Assembly (NCBI GenBank): GCA_020137815.1
Contig: CM035355.1
Location: 4,858,503 to 4,922,502, forward strand
Source: Hormiphora californensis
Lineage: Eukaryota > Ctenophora > Tentaculata > Cydippida > Pleurobrachiidae
DNA: 64,000 nucleotides
Direction of reading: 5' to 3'
Shown here: piece by piece, positions 23,508 through 32,347 of the stretch
Layout of the letters: every line of letters starts with the position of its first letter
Numbering within the stretch: the stretch's first letter is position 1
Notes under the pieces: generated by a model
What the model was told of the DNA's origin: nothing
The model's database searches: none
The model's input: only the letters and a program-made list of their open reading frames with translations
Program-made: the position numbers and the translations under genes

Positions 23508-25315
23508 TTGCTTCTAAACGCCCGTAGCCTGAACCCGTCTGCGGGCAGTGAGGCAAGGTTCAAACTGGAGAACTTGAAGGACACCATTATGAACTCAAAT
23601 ATTCCTGTCATGGCTGCAGCCATCACGGAAACTTGGTGGCGGGCAGAATACTCGGACGCACAGGTTAATATTCCTGGTTTTTCTGTCATCCGCAGCGATC
23701 GGGAAGGTAGGGTTGGGGGTGGCTGTGCCCTCTATCTCCACTCATCGGTGACCCCTTCCGATCAGATCACATTTTCAGATGAAAGCAACAGTGTTGTGGC
23801 GGTATACATTCCAAACATGAACTGTATGTTGTACCAGGTTGTCTCAAACGGCAACAGGTGACCCCAATTTTCAAAAAGGGTTCAAAGATGGAGGCTAAAA
23901 ACTATCGCCCTGTTGCCCTCACATCCCATATGATAAAAACTTTTGAAAGGGTTGTGAGGAACAAAGTTGTGGATCACCTGGAGGGAAATGGAATCTTCAA
24001 TGATGGTCAGCACGGCTTTCGGAGAAATAGGAGTTGTCTGACCCAACTTTTGAACCACTATGACAACATCATGCGTGAACTGAATAACGGTCTGGAAGTG
24101 GATGTTGTTTATTTGGATATGGAGAAGGCGTTCGATAAAGTCGATATCAAGGTTTTATTGGGCAAGCTTGAGAAGTATGGTATACGTGGAAGACTTCTCC
24201 GCTGGATAAGTGACTTTCTTTCAGCTAGAATACAGACAGTAGTGGTGGATGGAGTTCAGTCTCGGCCGGAACTCGTCATTAGTGGAGTCCCCCAGGGCAC
24301 TGTTCTTGGCCCGCTTCTGTTCTTGGTTTATATGATAGACATTGAATCACTTCTTGCTGGAACAGTCCTAACTTTTGCAGATGACTCCAAGCTGTGGAAA
24401 GCGATCAGGTCACTCAACGACAGAGATAACCTGCAGCTGAGTCTTAATGAATTTGGACGTTGGGCTTCAGACAACAATATGTCACTCCATCAGGATAAGT
24501 TTGAGGTGATAAATTATACACTTCGCTCCACCCAACTCCTGAGGGAGCTTCCTTTCTCCACTGACAATTATCTTTACAATGGTGCCGGAGGCGAGACAAT
24601 ATCACCAAGTTTCACTGTGAGAGATCTAGGGGTCCTTGTATCTGCAGACTGCACTTGGTCAGAACACATAGGCAGCATTACTGCCAAGGCTAGACGCATG
24701 AGTGGCTGGGCACTTAGTGTATTTCGGGATAGATCCGATGATACTATGCTAACGTTACTGAAGTCCATCATTAGGCCTCAGGTGGAGTACTGTTGTCCAT
24801 TATGGAGCCCGGTGAAAAAGTCTGATATCGCCCTGGTTGAAGAGGCTCAAAGACACTTCACACGTAGGATTGAGAGCTGTTCCGGCATGGGGTACTGGGA
24901 TCGGCTCCAACATCTTGGTATCTTGTCCCTCCAGCGGCGTCGTGAGCGATACATGATTATCCATGTCTGGAAGGTTCTTCATGAGGTAGTTCCAAACGGC
25001 ACGGGTCTCCTGTTTACTGAGCACACCCGTCTTGGTACCAGAGCATTGGTCCCCCGTTACAATTACCTCGCTCAAAAATCCATATCTGGCCCTTATGACT
25101 CATCATTCGGTGTTAGAGGAGCGCAGTTGTGGAATTCCCTACCCCGTGCAGTGAGAGAGTCAACATCACTGCTCGAGTTGAAACAGTCCCTTGGGTCCTA
25201 CTTAACCACCATCCCCGACCAGCCACCTGTCCGCGGTTACCGGGTGGAGCACAGTAACTCCTTGATTGATTGGAGAAATGACCCCAGTGTGTTTAAAGAG
25301 ATGGGCGAATCATAG
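23508..25315 (+). pseudogene. LINE ORF2 remnant: endonuclease fragment and reverse transcriptase
   Basis: The 23508-23861 frame encodes the start of an AP-type endonuclease (LLLNARSLNP, AAITETWW, GGGCALYLHSS) and stops at about 23860. The next frame, overlapping it by a few bases, opens at TPIFKKGSK and carries RT motifs: NYRPVALTS, QHGFRRNRSC, YLDMEKAFDKVD, GVPQGTVLGPLLF, and FADDSK as the catalytic box, then the C-terminal thumb region. The second half of the endonuclease and the start of the RT are missing, so an internal deletion joined the two out of frame. Confidence 0.85.
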
Positions 25316-25458
25316 AAATGTGTTTTGCTTTTCATTGTCATTTGGCTGATACATATAACCTGCTGACTTTCCATGTCATCTGAGTGTTGGCTCCTTTTGA
25401 GCTAAAGCTTTGTGTACAATACTAAATTTATTTACGAATGTTTACGAATGTTTACGAA

Positions 25459-25546
25459 AGCTGTCTGGCGCCGCACACCTCATCTGAGGCCACTGTCGCA
25501 CGCTCAGATCAATTTGAGAATCAAATCGGGGTCTGGCGCCTCCATG
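25459..25546. mobile_element. CTGTCTGGCGCC repeat, copy 1
   Basis: Begins AGCTGTCTGGCGCCGCACAC and ends GGGGTCTGGCGCC, with CTCAGATCAATTTGAGAAT inside. Related copies lie at 29855-30090 (with about 140 bp extra inside) and, inverted, at 43022-43096. Confidence 0.7.
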
Positions 25547-25757
25547 AAGCCCTAACCACATAGCCCTAACCATAAACCTACTTTAGGCCTACTTTAGGAC
25601 TGCTGACACTCAAAACACCCATATTTCCCCTCGATTTTTACTATTATCTCCAACTGTTTGGATTTCTCAATAACATGATAAACATCCTATTTCTATCCAT
25701 TAGTATGTTTACTTCAGTTTTCACTGTCTCCTGACTGAACTAAAAGCACCCACTACC

Positions 25758-26921
25758 ATGCTACTGCTACTTTTCTTCCTTTCGTTGGTATCCCTCTCGA
25801 CAACAGATGAAATTGCCGCGTTTCCAAATTATACTGCGACACTCGGAAAAGATGTAGAAATCCGGTGTTCTGTTCTCTACTACTCATATCACATGAGCGC
25901 AGACTGCTACGCAGACACCTGTGGAATATCCTGGGAATTTAAAGGGGAACCTCTCCTAAACTCATCCCGTGTTAAAATAACCCAGTTTTATTCTGTTGGT
26001 TTTGCTGCGCTGACCTCGGATTCTGTTGCCACAGCGGAACGGGTTGGTTTGACAACGAGGAACAAATTTGACAGGAACGACTATCCTCGTTACAATAACC
26101 ATGGTTATATACCCGAGGCGATAGTATATCTGAACAACGTTGTAACGATAGGCGGAGTAACTGGTGATGATTTAGGGGTTTATACTTGTAATTATACCGA
26201 CCCTGATCCTGATCGTTATTATTATCGTCGACCTGAATTGGTGAAGAATGTCACACTCTCTGAAACAGCAACAGAATATAGCGATACGATTGGAATTTAC
26301 TCCTTACTCACCAGTGAGGTCAATAGGCCCTCCACTATTTATGCCCAGTGTATCACCTATGGGGGTCCACCAGTTTGGAAGGCTAGGGTTGCTACTGACG
26401 ACTGTCCTGCCTATTACATCGACAGAAAACATGAATGTGAAGATAGCTCCCTGGTTAATTTGGAGGATCTGAAGACGCAGGATTTTTATCACTGTTTTGA
26501 TTTTACGGAGGCCACCTCTTCTGACTCTCTGTACGGATTTTCAGTCATCAAGTTTTCTGACGTGTCCTGCGAAGCACATGAATTGGACACTGTCGTGTTT
26601 TACTGCCTACAAAATAACAACAATTCATATTGGAAGGGTTATTTTTCCATGACTGAAGCAAAAAGCAACGCAGTGAATGAGCAAAAATACGAATATCGAA
26701 ATAGGGTAAACCCGTATAGGGATGGTGAGATACCTGCTGGATTATCTGGTATAATAACTTGCGTGTCTGTCATTCTCATTGCTGCAATAATCGTTGCTTC
26801 TGTTAGAGGAAAGTGCTGTTATACCCGTCGAACTCTCTTTGCAACTCCAATCGGGGCACCAGTCTCTACTGTTGTTCCTATCCAACAGCCGAGTGCACCC
26901 CCTGCATACAGTCCCAATTGA
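25758..26921 (+). CDS. Ig-like type I membrane protein, tandem copy 1, intronless
   Basis: 387 residues in one exon: signal peptide (1-16), an Ig V-like domain with Cys37, Trp59 and the DDLGVYTC motif (Cys144), an extra Cys pair at 50/55, then a second Cys-rich ectodomain half (Cys198-283), one TM helix (about 330-349), and a 38-residue tail with basic CCYTRR. The tail ends PSAPPAYSPN, joining a P(S/T)AP tetrapeptide to PPxY. Many N-x-S/T sites mark a glycosylated ectodomain. I do not recognise a named family. The 150 bp before the ATG is conserved in all three copies. Its 3' flank differs from copies 2 and 3. Confidence 0.85.
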   Translation: MLLLLFFLSLVSLSTTDEIAAFPNYTATLGKDVEIRCSVLYYSYHMSADCYADTCGISWEFKGEPLLNSSRVKITQFYSVGFAALTSDSVATAERVGLTTRNKFDRNDYPRYNNHGYIPEAIVYLNNVVTIGGVTGDDLGVYTCNYTDPDPDRYYYRRPELVKNVTLSETATEYSDTIGIYSLLTSEVNRPSTIYAQCITYGGPPVWKARVATDDCPAYYIDRKHECEDSSLVNLEDLKTQDFYHCFDFTEATSSDSLYGFSVIKFSDVSCEAHELDTVVFYCLQNNNNSYWKGYFSMTEAKSNAVNEQKYEYRNRVNPYRDGEIPAGLSGIITCVSVILIAAIIVASVRGKCCYTRRTLFATPIGAPVSTVVPIQQPSAPPAYSPN

Positions 26922-27478
26922 GGCTATCTAGTGGACCTGAAGTGAACCTTCAGTCTGGAAGGAACGCGCGGAGGTCAGAGCAGAATGGTCGGCGCGACAT
27001 ATCAGCATTGGACAAAAATGTAGCTGTAATTTAGTAGTGAGACCAGGCCAGGCCCGAGAGACAGTTCAGTGGTAACTGGGAGGTCATGTGGGATGGAAAT
27101 GAGAACTAGAAACAGATTTGAGTTGCATTTTATTGAGGAAAATAGCCCTTTTTGGTGTCTGAGACAAGCAAAAGTGAAACGAAATGCAACGTAACGAACA
27201 AGTAATCATGTGGCAGCGCTATTGACCAATGTGGTACAGACATTTACATTTAGATGCATTTTCTGCAGCGCTGGACCCAAAAATTTTTTCGTGAATGAAC
27301 GCCGCGCACCGCCCCTGCGACTGCTGACACTCAAAACACGCATATTTCCCCTCGATCTTTACTATTATTTCTAACTGTTTTGATTTCTCAATAACATGAT
27401 AAACATCCTATTTCTCTCCATTAGTATGTTTACTTCAGTTTTCACTGTCTCCTGACTGAACTAAAAGCACCCACTACC
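26922..27478. other. Spacer between Ig copies 1 and 2
   Basis: No gene. The last 150 bp (from about 27325, TGCTGACACTCAAAACACGC) is the duplicated upstream block shared by all three Ig genes. The part at 27200-27310 is GC-rich repeat-like sequence. Confidence 0.6.
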
Positions 27479-28645
27479 ATGCTACTGCTACTTTTCTTCC
27501 TTTCGTTGGTATCCCTCTCGACAACAGATGAAATTGCCGCGTTTCCAAATTATACTGCGACACTCGGAAAAGATGTAGAAATCCGGTGTTCTGTTCTTTA
27601 CTACTCATATCACACGAGTGCAGTTTGCTACACAGACACCTGTGGAGTATCCTGGGAATTTAAAGGGGAACCTCTCCTAAACTCATCCCGTGTTACAATA
27701 ACCCAGTTTTATTCTGTTGGTTTTGCTGCTTTGACCTCGGATTCTGTTGCCACAGCGGAACGGGTTGGTTTGACAACGAGGAACGAATTCAACAGGGACG
27801 ACTATCCTCGTTACCATAACGATAATGGTTACATACCCGAGGCGATAGTATATTTGAACAGCGTTGTAACGATAAGCGGAGTAACTGGTGATGATTTGGG
27901 TGTTTATACTTGTAATTATACCGATCCTGACCCAGATCGTTATTATTATCGACGACCTGAATTGGTGAAGAATGTCACACTCTCTGAAGGAGCAACAGAA
28001 AATAGCGATACGATTGGAATTTACTCCCTACTCACCAGTGAGGTCAATAGGCCCTCCACTATTTATGCCCAGTGTATCACCTATTGGGGTCCACCAGTTT
28101 GGAAGGCCAGGGTTGCTACTGACGACTGTCCTTCTTATTACACCAGCAGAAAAAATGCGTGTGAAGATAACTCCCTAGTTGATTTGGAGGATCTAAAGAT
28201 ACAGGATTTTTATCACTGTTTCAATTTTACGGAGGCCACCTCTTCTGATTCTCTGTACGGATTTTCAGTCATCAAATTCTCTGACGTGTCCTGCGAAGCA
28301 CATGAATTGGATACTGTCGTGTTTTACTGCCTACAAAATAACAACAATTCATATTGGAAGGGTTATTTTTCCATGACTGAAGCAAAAAGCAACGCAGTGA
28401 ATGAGCAAAAATACGAATATCGAAATAGGGTAAACCCGTATAGGGATGGTGAGATGCCTGCTGCATTATCTGGTATAATAACTTGCGTGTCTGTCATTCT
28501 CATTGCTGCAATAATCATTGCTTCTGTTAGAGGAAAGTGCTGTTATACCCGTCGAACTCTCTTTGCAACTCCAATCGGGGCACCAGTCTCTACTGTTGTT
28601 CCTATCCAACAACCCACTGCACCCCCTGCATACAGTCCCAATTGA
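27479..28645 (+). CDS. Ig-like type I membrane protein, tandem copy 2, intronless
   Basis: 388 residues, same plan as copy 1: signal peptide, V-like Ig domain, second Cys-rich half, TM helix, tail ending PTAPPAYSPN (PTAP here, PSAP in copy 1). Its last third is almost identical to copy 1 (for example NNNNSYWKGYFSMTEAKS), while residues about 100-135 match copy 3 (RNEFNRDDYPRYHNDNGYI). This mosaic pattern suggests gene conversion or unequal crossing over. After the stop, the last 36 bp of the coding region with its stop are repeated once more in tandem. Confidence 0.85.
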   Translation: MLLLLFFLSLVSLSTTDEIAAFPNYTATLGKDVEIRCSVLYYSYHTSAVCYTDTCGVSWEFKGEPLLNSSRVTITQFYSVGFAALTSDSVATAERVGLTTRNEFNRDDYPRYHNDNGYIPEAIVYLNSVVTISGVTGDDLGVYTCNYTDPDPDRYYYRRPELVKNVTLSEGATENSDTIGIYSLLTSEVNRPSTIYAQCITYWGPPVWKARVATDDCPSYYTSRKNACEDNSLVDLEDLKIQDFYHCFNFTEATSSDSLYGFSVIKFSDVSCEAHELDTVVFYCLQNNNNSYWKGYFSMTEAKSNAVNEQKYEYRNRVNPYRDGEMPAALSGIITCVSVILIAAIIIASVRGKCCYTRRTLFATPIGAPVSTVVPIQQPTAPPAYSPN

Positions 28646-28975
28646 GGCTATCTAGTGCACTCCTTGCATACAGTCCCAATTGAGGCTATCTAATTAACTG
28701 AAAATAATGTAATCTGAGTTCTGGTTTCTGGTTTAGTTGAGCTGCCAAAGTGAAAGGGTATCTAGTACGTCTCTCACTAATGTAGACTAAAACAATGTAA
28801 TCTGAGTTCTGGTTTGTGGTTTTATATTGAACTCTTAACTTTCAATTTCTTATCGTGTTTAGTTTCTGGTATTTTATTTGTAAAACTGTTAGTAAATACT
28901 AGTAGGCCCGTTCGCCCTACGGGCGAATTTCGGGGAAATGGTAGCTGGATTAGGGAACGCTGACATCACCTGCAC

Positions 28976-29386
28976 CATCCGTTCCTAGCCTATCTCTCAC
29001 TTTCTCCCTACTCATGTTGTTGTACGCTCTGGGCTTCCTGACAATGTCAAGGTGTGAATTTAAGAGATCAATGTCAGGGAGGTACAGTGCTGTTCCAGAA
29101 ACTCATCACGTGAAAACTTGGCCGCTATGTAGCCAATTCAGAGATTTCTATATTCGATTGGAGTAATCACCCTTGGGCGACGTTGGGTAAAGCTATCAGT
29201 AGTCGTTGATTGGCTCGCTTGAACACGTTGGCGTAATCTGTCATATTCTCTAGCCTGCTCCCTGACAGCAGCAGATCTTCCGGACCCAGATGACCGTTGC
29301 CGAATAGCGCTTAGGGTTGAAGAGTTAGACATCAGGACAAAAGTAAAAGAATGCACGTGCAGAATTGAATTTCCCTTAGTACCCAA
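28976..29386 (-). CDS. Possible small gene, uncharacterised
   Basis: A minus-strand frame from 29386 encodes 82 residues (or 64 from the inner MSNSSTLSA) with a basic segment REQAREYDRLRQR and ends at PIEYRNL. Just downstream another open stretch (ALYLPDIDLLNSH ... GDVSVP, stop at about 28976) also looks codon-like and might be a second exon after GT at PRR-PR|GTGATT. No family is recognised and no firm acceptor was found. It could equally be a decayed element. Confidence 0.25.
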
Positions 29387-29854
29387 AACTGCAACTGGGA
29401 GTGAGGTTTCTAAGTTGCTCTAATAATTGCACGTGCAGGTGTAGTTGCTAGGTGATGTAGCACTGACAATTTGAATAGTAAGTAGTATGATTATATAAAA
29501 TTATCCATACTATTGGAACGTGAAGACTTTCAATCTATATATCCGTTAGGGTCTGGTTAGGGTTTGGTTTGGGCTTATCGGTTAGGGCTATCGATTCTCT
29601 ATCAGTTACCGTTTAGTTTACTCAAATTGGCCATGTGGTCGCGTGGCTATAGCCGTTTGAAAAAAGTCGGTCTAAGTATACTCTTTTGGCAGCGCGCACC
29701 TGTAAACACGCTGCAAGGCACCCAGATTATAATCGCGCCCGTTTTTCACCCAAGTTGGGTGTTTGATTGCAAAGAGCTGAAGGTCTGTAGCATATGCTAA
29801 TACCATCTACACAAGTGGATCTCAACCGTTTTGGCTATTTCAAAGTTTATCTGA

Positions 29855-30090
29855 TAGCTGTCTGGCGCCGCACACCTCATCTGAGGCTTTAGGTAACCGC
29901 TGGTGCTTTCACATCAGCCTTGTAGCTTATTTTTTATATCTATTTATTTTAAATATGTTTGGTGTAAGAGCGGGACAAGGTTTTAATATTTTTATATTGA
30001 CTTTGTGATAAATTGTGATTAAACTTAAAACTGTCGCAAGCTCAGATCAATTTGAGAATCAAATCGGGGTCTGGCGCCTCCATGAAGCCC
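29855..30090. mobile_element. CTGTCTGGCGCC repeat, copy 2
   Basis: Same ends as 25459-25546, but with about 140 bp more between CTCATCTGAGG and the CTCAGATCAATTTGAG block. It lies the same distance upstream of Ig copy 3 as copy 1 lies upstream of Ig copy 1, so it belongs to the duplicated segment. Confidence 0.7.
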
Positions 30091-30301
30091 TAACCACATA
30101 GCCCTAACCCTAACCCTACTTTAGGCCTAACCCTTAAAAGCCGTCAGTGGCAAGTGCTGACACTCAAAACACCCATATTTCCCCTCGATTTTTACTATTA
30201 TTTCTAACTGTTTGGATTTCTCAATAACATGATAAACATCCTATTTCTCTCCATTAGTATGTTTACTTCAGTTTTCACTGTCTCCTGACTGACCCACTAC
30301 C

Positions 30302-31471
30302 ATGATACTGCTACTTTTATCCCTTTCTTTGGTATCCCTCTCGACAACTGCAGATGAAATTGCTGCGTTTCCAAATTATACTGCGACACTCGGAAAAGAT
30401 GTAGAAATCCGGTGTTCTGTTCTTTACTACTCATATCACATGAGCGCAGACTGCTACACAGACACCTGTGGAATATCCTGGGAATTTAAAGGGGAACCTC
30501 TCCTAAACTCATCCCGTGTTAAAATCAGCCAGTTTTATTCGGTTGGTTTTGCTGCGCTGACCTCGGATTCCGTTGCCACAGCGGAACGGGTTGGTTTGAC
30601 AACGAGGAACGAATTCAACAGGGACGATTATCCTCGTTACCATAACGATAATGGTTACATACCCGAGGCGATAGTATATTTGAACAGCGTTGTAACGATA
30701 AGCGGAGTAACTGGTGATGATTTGGGTGTTTATACTTGTAATTATACCGATCCTGAGCCCGATCGTTATTATTATCGTCGACCTGAATTGGTGAAGAATG
30801 TCACACTCTCTGAAACAGCAACAGAAAATAGCGATACGATTGGAATTTACTCCTTACTCACCAGTGAGGTCAATAGGCCCTCCACTATTTATGCCCAGTG
30901 TATCACCTATGGGGGTCCACCAGTTTGGAAGGCTAGGGTTGCTACTGACGACTGTCCTGCTTATTACGACGACAGAAAAAATGCATGCGAAGATAGTTCC
31001 CTAGTTAATTTGGAGGATCTGAAGACGCAGGATTTTTATCACTGTTTCAATTTTTCCGAGGCCACCTCTTCTGACTCTCTGTACGGATTTTCAGTCATCA
31101 AGTTCACTGACGTGTCCTGCGAAGCACATGAATTGGACACTGTCGTGTTTTACTGCCTACAAAATAACTACAATTCATATTGGGATGGTTACTTTTCCCT
31201 GACTGAAGCAAAAAACTACGCATTGAACGAACAGAAATACGAATATCGGAAAAGGGTAAACCCGCATAGGGATGGTGAGATACTTGGTGGAATGTCTGGT
31301 ATAATTACATGCTTGTCTGTTATTCTTATTGCTGCAATCATCATTGCGTCTGTTAGAAGTAAGTGCTGTTATAGACGACGTACTCTCTTTGCAACTCCAA
31401 TCGGGGCACCAGTCTCTACTGTTGTTCCTATCCAACAACCCACTGCACCCCCTGCATACAGTCCCAATTGA
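30302..31471 (+). CDS. Ig-like type I membrane protein, tandem copy 3, intronless
   Basis: 389 residues with the same architecture as copies 1 and 2. The signal peptide is slightly longer (MILLLLSLSLVSLSTTADE). The stalk and TM differ most (NNYNSYWDGYFSLTEAKN, GEILGGMSGIITC), but the tail again ends PTAPPAYSPN. The Ig Cys pair, the DDLGVYTC motif and the second set of Cys are all kept, so the copy looks functional. Confidence 0.85.
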   Translation: MILLLLSLSLVSLSTTADEIAAFPNYTATLGKDVEIRCSVLYYSYHMSADCYTDTCGISWEFKGEPLLNSSRVKISQFYSVGFAALTSDSVATAERVGLTTRNEFNRDDYPRYHNDNGYIPEAIVYLNSVVTISGVTGDDLGVYTCNYTDPEPDRYYYRRPELVKNVTLSETATENSDTIGIYSLLTSEVNRPSTIYAQCITYGGPPVWKARVATDDCPAYYDDRKNACEDSSLVNLEDLKTQDFYHCFNFSEATSSDSLYGFSVIKFTDVSCEAHELDTVVFYCLQNNYNSYWDGYFSLTEAKNYALNEQKYEYRKRVNPHRDGEILGGMSGIITCLSVILIAAIIIASVRSKCCYRRRTLFATPIGAPVSTVVPIQQPTAPPAYSPN

Positions 31472-32347
31472 GGCTATCTAGTGCACCCCCTGCATACAGT
31501 CCCAACTGAGGCTATATAATTAACTGAAAACAATCTGAGTTCTGGTTTCTGGTTTAGTTGAACTATTAAAAGCTGCCAAAGTGAAAGGGTATCTAGTAGG
31601 TCTCTTCCTATCACTAATCTAAACTGAAAACAATCTTAGTTTTGGTAATGACATCCCCCCGGCTTCGTTTGCCGCGCTTTGCGCGGCCCTAGTGTTATAG
31701 GGGGGACCGCGTCACCAAATCTGAGTTCTGGTTTGTGGTTTTATATTGAACTGAGATTCGTAAATTTCTTAATTCTTATCGTGTTTAGTTTCTGATATTT
31801 TATTTGTAGAACTGTTAGTAAATATTATATAAAATTATCCATACTATTGGAACGTGAAGACTTTCAATCTATGTTGCGTGTACTAATACTGCATATAACT
31901 CAACCCTTGTATCTTATTTTTTCCCTGCCCGGGTGGATGCCCGAAGGGCATCCACCCGGATGATCGTTTTAGCACGTGTGCTAAAAAGATCATAAAGGGT
32001 TTAGAAATCTCGGATTTGAAATAGTAACTCGAGCGTGGTCAAAATCGCGTGTGTCACGGTAGCAGCATAGTAACTGCTCCTTCATAAAATCAAATAACTG
32101 TTTTGATGAAATATGATGTCAGGACGCTTATTTTTCAAAGCTGTGCGCGGCGCTCACAACACTGTTGCTGAAGGGGTGAGGGTAGAGTAAAACAGCTGTG
32201 TAACTGCATATACATACAGGACGCATGCATCTCACATTGTGACCAAGCCTTGATATTGTGATACTGATAGTGTGATACTGATCCTGTCGACGGAGGGCAG
32301 GGAAACACCGCATTATGAATACATAATGCAATAATTCTTGTTTAGCT
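31472..32347. other. Intergenic between Ig copy 3 and acyl-CoA dehydrogenase
   Basis: Contains the tandem 36-bp echo of the Ig 3' end, a short TIR-like hairpin at 31646-31722 (also found at 32793-32870), and a GGGTGGATGCCC/GGGCATCCACCC hairpin at about 31930-31958. No gene seen. Confidence 0.6.
31646..31722. mobile_element. Short hairpin element, copy 1
   Basis: TTGGTAATGACATCCCCC at the left and GGGGGGACCGCGTCACCAA at the right, with GGCTTCGTTT and a GCGCTTTGCGCGGC stem inside. The same plan recurs at 32793-32870. Confidence 0.6.

Larger units (their letters stand above)
21790..25480 (+). mobile_element. Defective CR1-like non-LTR retrotransposon
   Basis: ORF1 with zinc-binding clusters, an AP-endonuclease fragment and a long reverse transcriptase lie in order on one strand. 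After the RT stop at 25315 comes a short 3' region ending in about three copies of TTTACGAATG rather than poly(A), as in CR1-like elements. It is broken by an insertion in ORF1 and by loss of the middle of ORF2, so it cannot be autonomous. The 5' limit is uncertain (perhaps near 21440). Confidence 0.85.
28646..30301. other. Spacer between Ig copies 2 and 3
   Basis: Holds 3' flank shared with copy 3, a CGTTCGCCC/GGGCGAA hairpin at about 28908-28928, a possible minus-strand small gene (next entry), a fragment at about 29819-29850 that matches 21719-21755 upstream of the LINE (CTCAACCGTTTTGGC), the second CTGTCTGGCGCC repeat, and the shared 145-bp upstream block from about 30157. Confidence 0.6.
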
